Assembly (NCBI GenBank): GCA_963698565.1
Contig: CAVORH010000049.1
Span: forward strand, 1-64,000
DNA: 64,000 nt
Reading direction: 5' to 3'
Origin: Sva-07 sp963698565
Lineage (GTDB): Bacteria; Actinomycetota; Acidimicrobiia; Acidimicrobiales; Ilumatobacteraceae
Shown: positions 52,753 to 62,137 of the stretch, in pieces
Layout of the letters: every line of letters begins with the position of its first letter
Position numbering within the stretch: the first letter of the stretch is position 1
Program-made: the position numbers and the translations under genes
The notes under the pieces: generated by a model
Seen by the model: the letters and a program-made list of their open reading frames with translations, nothing else
Databases searched by the model: none
What the model was told of the DNA's origin: nothing

Positions 52753-54795
52753 TCATCGGACAGTTCCGACTGTCGTCGCATCATCGTGGTGAGCAACCGA
52801 TCCGAGCAGCTCGATCGTTCGTTCGTCGCCCGCCAGTTCGGCGATGGCCAACGCCTCGTCGGCGAATGCATGGACCGCAGCATCGGGATCTCCGGACTGT
52901 GCCAGGCACAGACGGGCCACCGCCGCAGCCCAGCGCTCCTCGCCGTCGCTCGGAGTCCGGGTGCACAGCCACGCTGCTGCTCGGTCGGCGATCTCGGGGT
53001 ATCCGAGGTTGCGCCACTGCGCCCCGAGTGTCGCGAGGATGCGCAGCGCAACGGACGGATCGTCTCCCGCCATCGACGCGTCGAGGGCCGCGAGGACGTC
53101 CGCTTCGTCGGGTGCGAGCAGCGAGAGCGGCATCGTCTGATCGTCGAACCGCTCTGCGAGCGCAGCGAACCACGCGCCGTGACGCGCGCTCGCACCGGCG
53201 AGGTCATCGGAGTCCGCCAGCCGTTCCTCGGCGAACGCACGGATCGCCGGTGCCATGCTGACCCGACCGGCGTCGTCGTCGAACGACAAGAGGTTCTGTT
53301 CGAACAGCGTCCGGATCGCGTTCGCCGACGCTGCGCCGTCGAGCCGACCGCCCACGACCACGGCGGTGCCGGCGTCGATCTCGAACTCGCCTCGGAACAC
53401 CGCGAGCCGTCGCAGCGCGATCTGCGCCCCTGGAGGCAGGAACTGGTGGGTCCACGCGATCGACGAGGCCAGCGTCCCGGTCACGCCGGCTGAGCCGACG
53501 TCGTGCTGCGCCAACTGGTCGACGCTCGCCGCCAACTCGGCGACCGAGGTGGCCCCCGCTCGCGCGGCTGCCAGTTCGATGGCGAGTGGCACGCCGTGCA
53601 GATCACGACAGATCGACGCAATGTGCATGGCGGCATCACCGACGGGATCCACGGCCACGACGTGGTCCGCGACGCGCTCGATGAACAGCCGGGTCGCGTC
53701 GACCTCGGCGAGGTCGGCGAGGTCACCGTCGAAGTCGGGTGCAGGCACCGCAAGGGGTGGCACCGCGTGGACCACCTCGCCCGGGACCCCCAGGGGGCCG
53801 CGCCCCGTGGTGAGCACGCGAGCATCCGGACAGCCGGCGAGCAGCACCTCGACGACCGACGCCACAGCGGTCGGCGCACGCTCGTGACCGTCGAGAATCA
53901 GCAGCGAGTCGGCGACCGAACCGAAATGGTCGGCGACCAGTTCGCCAGGTTCGACGTCGCCCGCCAACGCGCACGCCCGGACGATGGCGGCGCTCACCGC
54001 GGTCACGTCATCGCTCGGAAGGTCGCCCAGACCGACCCACCACACACCCCCGGGGAACGAGTTGCCTGCAGCATCTGCACCAGCACGCGCCAGCCTGCTC
54101 TTGCCGATGCCGGCTTCGCCGGTCAGCGTGACGAGGCGGCTGGTCGCCAACGAACGGCTGACCGCAGCCAGGTCGGCACGACGACCGACGAACGAGCTGA
54201 TCAGTGCCGGGAGGTTGCCTGCCGCAGAGGTCCCCGCCTTGAGCGGCGGAAACGCCGTCGGGAGACCCGGATGGGTGACCTGCCAGATCCGCGACCGTCC
54301 GTCGAGACCTCGAAGGCCGTAGAGACCGAGGTCGACGACGCCGACGGCCTCGGGACCGGTCTGGGCGATCTCGCGTGCGGTCTCCTCGGAGAGGAGGATC
54401 TGGCCTCCGTGGCCGCAGCTGCGGATGCGGGCACACCGGATGATGGTGAGACCCACGTAGTTGTTCTCGTTGCGCAGCATCGCATCACCGGTGTGCAACG
54501 CCATTCGCACCGGGAGGTCCGGGAGTTCGCTGCGCAACACCAGCTGCGTGTGGACCGCCGCGGCAACAGCCGCCGCTGCGTCGGTGAAGACGGCGACGAC
54601 GCTGTCGCCCTCGCCCTGTTCCTCGGGACGCACACCGCCATGCCCGGCGATGCCGCGCTCGAGGATCTCGTAGTGCTGCGACACGAGCGCCGTCATCTCG
54701 CCGGGCGCTGCCTGCCACGCCTGCGTCGACCCCTCGATGTCGGTGAGCAGGAAGGTGACCCACCCCGTCGGGAGTGACTCGTCGGCGCGCGGCAC
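52753..54795 (-). CDS. Class III adenylate cyclase-STAND ATPase regulator
   Basis: The 680-residue protein opens with a cyclase domain: FLLTDIEGSTQAWQ with the first metal Asp, EEQGEGDSVVAVF with the second, RMALHTGDA and NNYVGLTIIRCARI. After about residue 200 comes a STAND/AAA ATPase with Walker A TGEAGIGKSRLARAG and a Walker B-like LLILDGHERAP, then helical repeats. The Walker B departs from the usual D-D-x-E form. Similar cyclase-STAND proteins are common in mycobacteria, where they end in LuxR domains; this one lacks a visible HTH. GTG 54795 gives the start. It lies 40 bases upstream of the FHA gene, same strand, so all three may form one operon. Confidence 0.88.
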   Translation of the reverse strand: MPRADESLPTGWVTFLLTDIEGSTQAWQAAPGEMTALVSQHYEILERGIAGHGGVRPEEQGEGDSVVAVFTDAAAAVAAAVHTQLVLRSELPDLPVRMALHTGDAMLRNENNYVGLTIIRCARIRSCGHGGQILLSEETAREIAQTGPEAVGVVDLGLYGLRGLDGRSRIWQVTHPGLPTAFPPLKAGTSAAGNLPALISSFVGRRADLAAVSRSLATSRLVTLTGEAGIGKSRLARAGADAAGNSFPGGVWWVGLGDLPSDDVTAVSAAIVRACALAGDVEPGELVADHFGSVADSLLILDGHERAPTAVASVVEVLLAGCPDARVLTTGRGPLGVPGEVVHAVPPLAVPAPDFDGDLADLAEVDATRLFIERVADHVVAVDPVGDAAMHIASICRDLHGVPLAIELAAARAGATSVAELAASVDQLAQHDVGSAGVTGTLASSIAWTHQFLPPGAQIALRRLAVFRGEFEIDAGTAVVVGGRLDGAASANAIRTLFEQNLLSFDDDAGRVSMAPAIRAFAEERLADSDDLAGASARHGAWFAALAERFDDQTMPLSLLAPDEADVLAALDASMAGDDPSVALRILATLGAQWRNLGYPEIADRAAAWLCTRTPSDGEERWAAAVARLCLAQSGDPDAAVHAFADEALAIAELAGDERTIELLGSVAHHDDATTVGTVR

Positions 54796-55005
54796 GGTCC
54801 AATCTTGGCCCAATTCCGCGAAGGGCCACAACGAGCCATCCGTGGCTGTCGGCGCCCGCGTGCTCGGTGACACCGCTGATCGCTTCACGTCGCGGGTGCG
54901 GGACGAGCGCCCAGAAGCCGTACACGGTGCGAGCTTGCAGCGAGCTGTCGCTGACGACGTTGCACGCGAAGGCCACGAGAAAGGCCTGGTCGTCACCCTG
55001 AAAAC

Positions 55006-55986
55006 ATGCTCCTCCAGGTATTCGCCCACGCCGTCGTCATCGGCCTCGTGCTCCTCTCGAGCGCTGCCGACACGACCCGCATCCACGAGATCGCGCCGGC
55101 GACGAGCTCGGATCCGCTGGTCGAGTTCGTCGGCGGATCGCCGTCCCAACGGGAAGCGGTACGGCAGTCGGTGACACGATTCGTGACGAACGATCTCCCC
55201 TTGCCCGACCTCCTCGTCCGGCTCCACGACGACGCCGACGGTTGTGGGGGGCACCGTGGCTTCTTCCGCGTCGACGACGATCGAGCGGTCATCGACCTCT
55301 GCTTCGAGTGCGAGTTCCTCACACTGCACGAACTGGGGCACGCGTGGGAGCACTTCAACCTCGACGACGACGCGAGGGAGGACTTCCGGCGGACGGTCGA
55401 CGCACCGACCTGGAACTCTCACGACACGCCCCGCATCTTCCGAGCGACCGAGATCGCCGCGGACGCGCTGGCCTACGGTCTGTTGTCGACACCGCTGGGT
55501 CCCCACGAGCACCGGGATCGGGAGTTCGCACGGTTCGAGGCGTTGACCGGCCAACTGCCTCCCCGCCTGAACGCGAGCACACCTCGCCGGGTGACGGCCA
55601 CCGGGACCCCGCCCGACCCGCTCGCGAGCGCCAACGATCACTCGCCGTGGTCGAACGACCCTGGACGCCTGGTCGCAACGAGCGTTGCATGGTGGGGAGA
55701 GACCGGAGGAGGCAGCCGTGGAGTTCGCAATCCTGGGTCCGTTGGAGGTACGCGACGAGGGCCGCCTCGTCGATGTCGGGGGCCCGAAGCATCGCGCGTT
55801 GTTGGCCCTGCTGCTGCTCAACGCCAACCGGGTCGTGTCCACCGATCGGCTCCTCGAAGCGCTGTGGGGAAACGATGCGCTCGGGATGGAGAACGCACTC
55901 TGGGTCCACATCTCACGGCTGCGCACGGCGCTCGGCGAGCGCGACCTGCTCGTCACGTGCGACCACGGCTATTCGCTGGCCGTTGA
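55006..55986 (+). CDS. Secreted zinc-metallopeptidase-like protein with overlapping 3' end
   Basis: The first 230 residues look genuine: a signal-like N-terminus (FAHAVVIGLVLLSSAADT), then LTLHELGHAWEHF, an HExxH zinc motif, and a third ligand candidate Glu in RATEIAADALAYGL. The family is not recognised. The open frame continues to 55986, however, and its last 90 residues are the out-of-frame shadow of the next gene, which begins at 55718. So either the real stop has been lost by a frameshift near 55620-55700 or the two genes truly overlap by 269 bases. It diverges from the cyclase gene (211-base gap). Confidence 0.6.
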   Translation: MLLQVFAHAVVIGLVLLSSAADTTRIHEIAPATSSDPLVEFVGGSPSQREAVRQSVTRFVTNDLPLPDLLVRLHDDADGCGGHRGFFRVDDDRAVIDLCFECEFLTLHELGHAWEHFNLDDDAREDFRRTVDAPTWNSHDTPRIFRATEIAADALAYGLLSTPLGPHEHRDREFARFEALTGQLPPRLNASTPRRVTATGTPPDPLASANDHSPWSNDPGRLVATSVAWWGETGGGSRGVRNPGSVGGTRRGPPRRCRGPEASRVVGPAAAQRQPGRVHRSAPRSAVGKRCARDGERTLGPHLTAAHGARRARPARHVRPRLFAGR

Positions 55987-58900
55987 TCCGAACGACATCG
56001 ACGTCCACCGATTCGAGTCGATGGCCGCTGATGGACATGCCCTGGTGAGGGACGATCCCGAAGCGGCGTTGCAGCTCTTGAACGACGCCCTCGGCTTGTG
56101 GCGGGGTCCGGCGCTGGAGGAGTTCACCTACGACGACTTCGCGCAGATCGAGATCACCCGGCTCGAAGAGCTCCACCTGCTCGCCAGGGAGGATCGTTTC
56201 GCGGCCGAGTTGGACCTCGGACGGGCCGGTGAGCTGATCAGCGAACTCGAGGCGTTCCATCGCGAGCACCCGACACGCGAGCGGGTCGTGGGTCAACTGA
56301 TGCTCGCCCTGTACCGATCGCGACGCCAGACCGAAGCGCTCCAGGTGTTCAGACGGTTCCGTCTCCAGCTGGTGGAGCTGGGACTCGCTCCATCCGCCGA
56401 GTTGCAGCGGCTGGAGGAACAGATCCTCCTGCACGACTCGCGTCTGGATGCGCATCAGCGGTCGGCCGACTTGGCCGACGAACCGTCGTCGCCGATGCCG
56501 ACCGCCAATCCGTTCAAGGGCCTGCGGGCATTCGGCGAAGCGGACAGCGCCGACTTCTTCGGACGCGAACGAATCGTCGCAGAGGCGGTACGTCGCCTCG
56601 ACGGCGGCAGGGACGTGATCGGGATCGTCGGACCCAGCGGATCGGGCAAGTCGAGCATCGTCCGAGCCGGGCTGATCCCGACGTTGCGCAAGGGCGCCAT
56701 CGAAGGCTCCGATCGCTGGGTGATCGCCGCGATGGTGCCCGGGTCGCGGCCGTTCGCAGAGCTCGAGGCGGCGCTGTTGCGGTCGTCGCCCGTCGCACCC
56801 GACAGCCTGTCCGAGCAACTCGCCGACCGTGAGACCGGCCTGCTGCGAGCGATCCTGCGGGTGCTTCCGAGCGACTCGGACCGTCTCCTCCTGGTGATCG
56901 ACCAGTTCGAGGAATTGTTCACCCTCGTACCGAGCGAGGACGAACGCTCGCGTTTCCTGACCGGCCTGATCGACGCCGTCGACGACTCCCGGGGACGGTT
57001 GATGGTCGTGATCGCGCTGCGAGCCGACTTCTACGACCGCCCGCTGTCGTACCCCGAGTTCGGTGCCCGACTCGGCGGCGGAATCATCAACGTCGTCCCG
57101 CTGACCTCCGACGAGCTCGAGATGGCCGCCCAACGGCCGGCCGAGCGGGCGGGAGTGGCACCGGAGCCGGCACTCGTCGCAGCACTGTTGACCGACGTGA
57201 TCGGTCGTCCGGGGGGACTTCCGCTGTTCCAGTTCACCCTGACCGAGCTCTTCGATCGGCGTGACGGCGACACGCTGAGCCTTGCCGCGTACCAGGCGAT
57301 GGGCGGTCTGAGCGGCGCGCTCGGCCACCGGGCCGACGACATCTACGCGCAACTCGACGACGAGCAGCAGGCCGCCGCACGGCAACTCTTCCTCCGGCTC
57401 GTCAACATCGCCGACAACGACGAGTGGACGCGACGGCGTGTGCCGGCATCCGAGCTCCTGTCGCTCGACGTCGACGTGTTGGCCCTGCAGACCGTGATCG
57501 ACGCCTACGCCGCCAACCGCCTGCTCGTGCTCGACCGTGACGTGGTGACCGATTCCCCGACGGTCGAGGTGGCCCACGAAGCCCTGCTGACCGATTGGGA
57601 GCACCTCCGGGCGTGGATCGAATCAGCCCGGGAGGACGTCAGACGCCATGCGTGGCTCGCGGTGGCGATGAACGAATGGCGTGAAGCCGACGAGGATCCG
57701 GACTACCTCCTGAGCGCTGGTCGGCTCGAGGCGTACGCCACGTGGGCGGCGTCCGCGCTCATGCACCTCACGCTCGATGAACAGCGGTTCCTCGAGGCGT
57801 CGACACGACACAGCGAGCAGGAGGTCGAGGAGCAACACCGGCAGCTGGCGAGTACCGCAAGGGCCGAGCGGTCGGCGCGCCGGCGACTGTGGGCGATCGC
57901 TGCGATGCTGCTCGTCGGCGCCGTCCTCGCAGGCCTCCTGATGCTCCGTCCCTTCGGTGACACCCCTGTTCCCACCGTTGCGTTCTTCGGGTATCGAGGC
58001 GACGGCGGATGGAACGACAACATGGCCTCGGGCCTCGATCGCGCCGCCCAGGACCTCGATTTCGAGTTGGTGGACGCACCGGCCGTCGTCGACCCGCCGG
58101 CGGACTTCCGCGCTCTGGCCGAGACCGGCCCCGACGTCATCATCAGCGATGCGACGCCGACGATCGTGGCGCCAGAGGTGTTCACGGACTTCCCCGAGAT
58201 CAGGTTCGGTGTCGTCGACGGTGTCGTCGACTCGCCCAACACCGCCGGCGTGCGGTTCAGCAACGAGCAGGGGGCGTTCCTCGCCGGCGCGGCCGCGGCA
58301 ATGAAGACCGAGACCGGCGTGGTCGGTTTCGTGGGTGGTGACCCGTCGATCGTCTCCGACTTCCAGGCGGGATTCGAGTCGGGCGCCCACTGGATCGATC
58401 CCGAGGTCGAGGTCCTGTCGACGTATGTCCTGCAGCAGTTCGCCAACGACGTGGGAGGCATTCCGATCTTCGCGTTCGGACGGCCGGACCTCGGCTACGC
58501 ACGGGCGGCCGCGTTGTATGAGATGGGTGCCGACGTGGTCTTCCACGCCGCTGGCGCGTCGGGACTGGGCCTGTTCGACGCCGTGGTCGATCAGTCCAGA
58601 GCACAGGGGCGCCCGCTGTGGGCGATCGGCGTCGACAACGACCAGTGGTTCGATGTCGACGAGGTGCAGCGCCCGCACGTGCTCACGTCGGTGATCAAGC
58701 GCGGCGACGTCGCCGCACGGCTGTTGGTCGAACGGCTGTTGGGCGACGAACCGGTCGGTGGTGTGGAGCGCGTCGGGGTCGCCGAGGGCGCGTTCGGCTA
58801 CTCCACGCAGGGCGACGGGTTGACCGACGAGATGACAGCGACGTTGGCTCGCGCGCAGACCGCCATCGCCGATGGCGACATCGTCGTACCGACCGAACCG

Positions 58901-59125
58901 ACCGGGCCGGTGCTCGACCTCGATCCGATCCAGAATGCAGGCGAGAAGGCGCTCTCGGTCCTCACGCTCGACCAGGCCGACGAGTTCCTGCACGACTGGC
59001 TCCCGGCGCGCTACCCGGAGGAGATCGCTTCGTACTGTTCGTTCACGAACTCGAGCCAGGCGCAGGATGCCGCCTGCCTCGACGCCGTGCTCTCCCACCT
59101 GGAGGAGTTCGTCGCCCAGCTCTGA
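55718..59125 (+). CDS. SARP/BTAD-STAND transmembrane regulator with BMP ligand-binding domain
   Basis: The 1135-residue protein joins, in order, a SARP-type winged helix (FAILGPLEVRDEGRLVDVGG, residues 1-95), a BTAD helical domain (about 100-245), a STAND-type NTPase (NPFKGLRAFGEADSADFFGR; Walker A GPSGSGKSS near 305; Walker B RLLLVIDQFEELF), one membrane helix (AAMLLVGAVLAGLLML, about 725) and a C-terminal extracytoplasmic domain of the BMP/PnrA nucleoside-binding type (VAFFGYRGDGGWNDNMASGL, PDVIISDATPTIVAPEVF). This is a one-protein route from outside ligand to DNA. GTG 55718 follows GGAGGAGG at good spacing. It ends 130 bases before the next gene. Confidence 0.9.
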   Translation: MEFAILGPLEVRDEGRLVDVGGPKHRALLALLLLNANRVVSTDRLLEALWGNDALGMENALWVHISRLRTALGERDLLVTCDHGYSLAVDPNDIDVHRFESMAADGHALVRDDPEAALQLLNDALGLWRGPALEEFTYDDFAQIEITRLEELHLLAREDRFAAELDLGRAGELISELEAFHREHPTRERVVGQLMLALYRSRRQTEALQVFRRFRLQLVELGLAPSAELQRLEEQILLHDSRLDAHQRSADLADEPSSPMPTANPFKGLRAFGEADSADFFGRERIVAEAVRRLDGGRDVIGIVGPSGSGKSSIVRAGLIPTLRKGAIEGSDRWVIAAMVPGSRPFAELEAALLRSSPVAPDSLSEQLADRETGLLRAILRVLPSDSDRLLLVIDQFEELFTLVPSEDERSRFLTGLIDAVDDSRGRLMVVIALRADFYDRPLSYPEFGARLGGGIINVVPLTSDELEMAAQRPAERAGVAPEPALVAALLTDVIGRPGGLPLFQFTLTELFDRRDGDTLSLAAYQAMGGLSGALGHRADDIYAQLDDEQQAAARQLFLRLVNIADNDEWTRRRVPASELLSLDVDVLALQTVIDAYAANRLLVLDRDVVTDSPTVEVAHEALLTDWEHLRAWIESAREDVRRHAWLAVAMNEWREADEDPDYLLSAGRLEAYATWAASALMHLTLDEQRFLEASTRHSEQEVEEQHRQLASTARAERSARRRLWAIAAMLLVGAVLAGLLMLRPFGDTPVPTVAFFGYRGDGGWNDNMASGLDRAAQDLDFELVDAPAVVDPPADFRALAETGPDVIISDATPTIVAPEVFTDFPEIRFGVVDGVVDSPNTAGVRFSNEQGAFLAGAAAAMKTETGVVGFVGGDPSIVSDFQAGFESGAHWIDPEVEVLSTYVLQQFANDVGGIPIFAFGRPDLGYARAAALYEMGADVVFHAAGASGLGLFDAVVDQSRAQGRPLWAIGVDNDQWFDVDEVQRPHVLTSVIKRGDVAARLLVERLLGDEPVGGVERVGVAEGAFGYSTQGDGLTDEMTATLARAQTAIADGDIVVPTEPTGPVLDLDPIQNAGEKALSVLTLDQADEFLHDWLPARYPEEIASYCSFTNSSQAQDAACLDAVLSHLEEFVAQL

Positions 59126-59260
59126 CAACGGCCGAAAGGCTGCAGGAGTTCCTGATGCGGACTCGGATTCGGCGTGATCGCAACCACCTGTGCGTAGGCC
59201 TCGGTTGCGCCGGACATGGTGTCAGCTCGATCCGTCCGCCAGGGTCTTCGTGGCCGGTCA

Positions 59261-59700
59261 TCACGACGAGCGCAGTGCGTCGTACAGGTCGGTGATCGCC
59301 TGCTCCATGTCGCTCTCCTCGGCGCAGTCGAACCGTTCGAACCGGGTTTCAGCAGTCGAGAGGCACTCGTTCCAGGTGTCCCACGCCGACGAGATCACGG
59401 TCAGGTACGAGGAGATGTCGTCGCCAGGGATCTCACCCGCCAACTCGTAGAGATTCTGTCGGAGATGAAGACGTAGCTGCCGTCCGTCGGGTTGAAGCTG
59501 CTTCCGGTGCCGTCCAGAGCGACGGTCACATTGTCGACGTTCCAGCCCGACTCGGGAATGATGCCGGCCGATGCGGTTGACGCGACGGTCAGCGACGCGG
59601 CGCCCGCAGCGCCGGCGAGCGCGGGACCGAGGAGGCGATGGCCGATCTTTCGTTGCCGAGGCCTCGTGCCCGAACGTATACCGCGGGGGTATCCACGCAA
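59261..59700 (-). pseudogene. Small secreted protein, frameshifted
   Basis: Two minus-strand frames join near 59452. The first begins at TTG 59700 with a signal peptide (LAGAAGAASLTVASTASAG), then GIIPESGWNVDNVTVALDG and DGSYVFISDR. The second supplies NLYELAGEIPGDDISSYLTV, SSAWDTWNECLSTAETRFER and FDCAEESDMEQAITDLYDAL to the stop at 59261. A single A missing from AGAATC would join them into a protein of about 145 residues with two Cys residues. The family is unknown. It diverges from the NuoF-like gene by 16 bases. Confidence 0.6.
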
Positions 59701-59716
59701 GAGCCGAAGGTCCTCG

Positions 59717-61807
59717 ATGCACCCTCAGGATCGATCGTCGGGCGCGGGAAGGCCGACCGGCGTCGGACGATTCGATTGGGATGCGATCGGGTACGACCAA
59801 CGCGTGCCAATTGTCGAACGTGTCCTCGATGCCATACCCGTTGCCGACCTCCACGGTCACCTCGCCGCTGGAGGCGGTCGAGCGCTGTCCGTCGCCGCCG
59901 CCACCGAACCGGACGACCTGATCGCCACGATCACCGACGCCGGACTTCGCGGACGGGGCGGCGCCGGCTTCCCCACCGGCCTCAAGTGGCGGACGGTGGC
60001 CGACAGCCGCAGTTCGGTCGAGCCCACTGCGGTGATCGTCAACGCCGCCGAGGGCGAACCGGGCACGTTCAAGGACCGGGCGATCATCCGACGCAACCCC
60101 TACCGCGTGCTCGAGGGTGCGCTCATCGCCGCCCGCGCGGTCGGAGCACCGGAGGTGGTGATCGCGATCAAGGCGTCCTTCCGACCCGAGATCAGGCGTC
60201 TGCGGGCCGCCATCACCGAGTTCGAATCGGCAGGACTCGACGACGTGACCATGCGCATCGTCGAAGGTCCGTCCGAGTACCTCTTCGGCGAGGAGTCGGC
60301 GCTCGCGGAGGTCATCGAAGGGCGCTACCCGTTCCCACGGGTGACGCCGCCCTACCGTCGCGGTCTCGACAATCCGGATGCCCCCTCGGGCAACTCCTCG
60401 TCCTGGGTCGCCTTGGCCGGCGAGGGCGGCACGCGTGAGGCACCCGCCTTGATCGACAACGTCGAGACGATGGCCAACGTCCCCGGCATCATCCTCGAGG
60501 GGCCCCAATGGTTCCGTTCGGTCGGTACCGCTGATTCGCCAGGCACCATCGTGTGCACGATCACCGGCGACACCGAGCGACACGGTGTCGGCGAGTTCCC
60601 CATGGGCACACCGCTGTGGGAGGTCATCGACGTCCTGGGCGGCGGCAACCGCCCGGAACGCACCTTGGTGGCGGCGATCTCCGGCACGGCGAACGCCGCC
60701 ATCGAAGCGGCACAGTTCGACACCCCGTTGACGTACGAAGCGTTCGAGGACATCGGGTCCGGGCTCGGCACGGGCGGCTTCATCGTGTTCGACGACCGAA
60801 CGGATCTCGTCGCCGTGGCCCAGGGCATCGCCCGCTTCCTGGCGGTCGAGTCGTGCGGGCAGTGCACCCCGTGCAAGTCCGACGGCCTCGCCATCGCACA
60901 GCTGCTCGACACCGTGAGAACGTCGTCGGCCGGGAGCGACACGCTTGCATCCCTCCACGGGCGGTTCGCCACGGTCGACGACGGCGCCAGGTGCGCCCTC
61001 GCCGGCCAGCACCGGGCGGCGGTCGCCAGCCTGCTCGAGCTCGGTCGGGAATCGGTGGAGGGCCACCTCGCCCGGTCGGTCGACGAGGCCGGGCGCTTCC
61101 TCGTCGCACCGATCGTGGATCTGGTCCACCAGCGTGCGGTCGTCGACAGCGCCCACGCCGACAAGCAACCCGACTGGTCGTTCGCTGCGCAGGACTCCGG
61201 TTCGGCTCCCGCTGAGCTCTACGGTGACGCATCGGTCGCGGTACGCGTCCAGTCGACGCGTACCCACGGCGCCGAGACCGGCGTGGAGGTCAGCACGGTC
61301 GACGAGACCTCGCCGACGGGCGCGCCGTCGAGCGCAGCAGCACGTCGGTTCACCGAGCCGATCCTGGCGGCTCACGAGGAGCTGTTCGACGGGCTGCGAT
61401 CGCTCGCCTCGGCAACGGACGCCGATCGCCAGGCACGCGCCACGCATCTCGCCCACGAACTGAGGCGCTACATCGAACTCGTCGGGACGATCGTGTATCC
61501 CGAACTCGACCGGGTCGCAGGGCGCGCCGCGAGCGACTCGGCGTGGGTCGCCGAACGAAACGCCGAAGATGCGCTCGACATCCTGGAGCGGCTGCAATCG
61601 CTCGGTGAACTCGACGCCGACGCGGCGCACGCGCTCGGCAACGATCTGCGATCACTCATCGACGCCGACGACACGATCGTCATCCCGCTGCTCTGCCGTC
61701 GGCTCGACGATCGAGATCTCGACCGGCTCGCCGATGCCGAGCACGAAGTCATCGAACGACGAACCGAATCATCGGCAAGGTCGAGTTTCGGATCCGCGCC
61801 CGGGTGA
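59717..61807 (+). CDS. NuoF-like NADH-binding protein fused to a hemerythrin-like domain
   Basis: The 696-residue protein has the 51-kDa (NuoF) core: the FMN loop GLRGRGGAGFPTGLKW, NAAEGEPGTFKDR for NAD(H), an SLBB-like region, and the 4Fe-4S motif ESCGQCTPCKSDGLAI with the fourth Cys in GARCALAGQH. Beyond residue 540 comes an HHE-type helical domain (EPILAAHEELFDGLRSL, HLAHELRRYIELVGTIVYPE), as in hemerythrin-like proteins; the second half lacks several usual iron ligands. Complex I genes are absent, so this is a free-standing NADH oxidoreductase or sensor. The fusion is unusual. Confidence 0.85.
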   Translation: MHPQDRSSGAGRPTGVGRFDWDAIGYDQRVPIVERVLDAIPVADLHGHLAAGGGRALSVAAATEPDDLIATITDAGLRGRGGAGFPTGLKWRTVADSRSSVEPTAVIVNAAEGEPGTFKDRAIIRRNPYRVLEGALIAARAVGAPEVVIAIKASFRPEIRRLRAAITEFESAGLDDVTMRIVEGPSEYLFGEESALAEVIEGRYPFPRVTPPYRRGLDNPDAPSGNSSSWVALAGEGGTREAPALIDNVETMANVPGIILEGPQWFRSVGTADSPGTIVCTITGDTERHGVGEFPMGTPLWEVIDVLGGGNRPERTLVAAISGTANAAIEAAQFDTPLTYEAFEDIGSGLGTGGFIVFDDRTDLVAVAQGIARFLAVESCGQCTPCKSDGLAIAQLLDTVRTSSAGSDTLASLHGRFATVDDGARCALAGQHRAAVASLLELGRESVEGHLARSVDEAGRFLVAPIVDLVHQRAVVDSAHADKQPDWSFAAQDSGSAPAELYGDASVAVRVQSTRTHGAETGVEVSTVDETSPTGAPSSAAARRFTEPILAAHEELFDGLRSLASATDADRQARATHLAHELRRYIELVGTIVYPELDRVAGRAASDSAWVAERNAEDALDILERLQSLGELDADAAHALGNDLRSLIDADDTIVIPLLCRRLDDRDLDRLADAEHEVIERRTESSARSSFGSAPG

Positions 61808-61836
61808 CCGATCGCCAGAGAAGGCTGCGCCTCTCG

Positions 61837-61880
61837 AGCCGGGTGCGAGGATCGAACTCGCCACCTCATGATTACAGATC
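61837..61880 (-). other. tRNA-like 3' remnant (possible attachment site)
   Basis: On the minus strand, GCGAG-TTCGATC-CTCGC forms a T-arm followed by an ACCCGGC-T acceptor end and preceded by TGTAATCATGAGG, like the 3' half of a tRNA. The 5' half is not recognisable and the anticodon stem does not pair, so no functional tRNA exists here. It may be the residue of an integration event; the segment to its right contains a DUF7711-like gene and an IS110 fragment. Confidence 0.35.
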
Positions 61881-62137
61881 GCTCCAGGACCGTCCGCCTG
61901 GTATCGACGTGTACCGTTTCGTGTGCTCTGATCAGGCACGACGCGATTTCACGTGCTGACTGGTGTTGTCTCGTATCGGCCAGTATCGACTCGTTCGTGG
62001 GCAATCCGTGGGCACGAAGGGCCGCACATGCAGCAGTCGAATCGTCGCGAAGTACAGCACCAGAGTACCCATCGTTGCGGGCGGCCGGGGCAGTCCGCGG
62101 CGCCATCACGGTGCCCTGCGTCGGCCACACTGTTGGT

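Noticed and set aside
61868..62137. Upstream extension of the DUF7711-like gene
   Set aside because: It crosses the tRNA-like remnant and has no conserved-looking residues; GTG 62138 gives a typical N-terminus.
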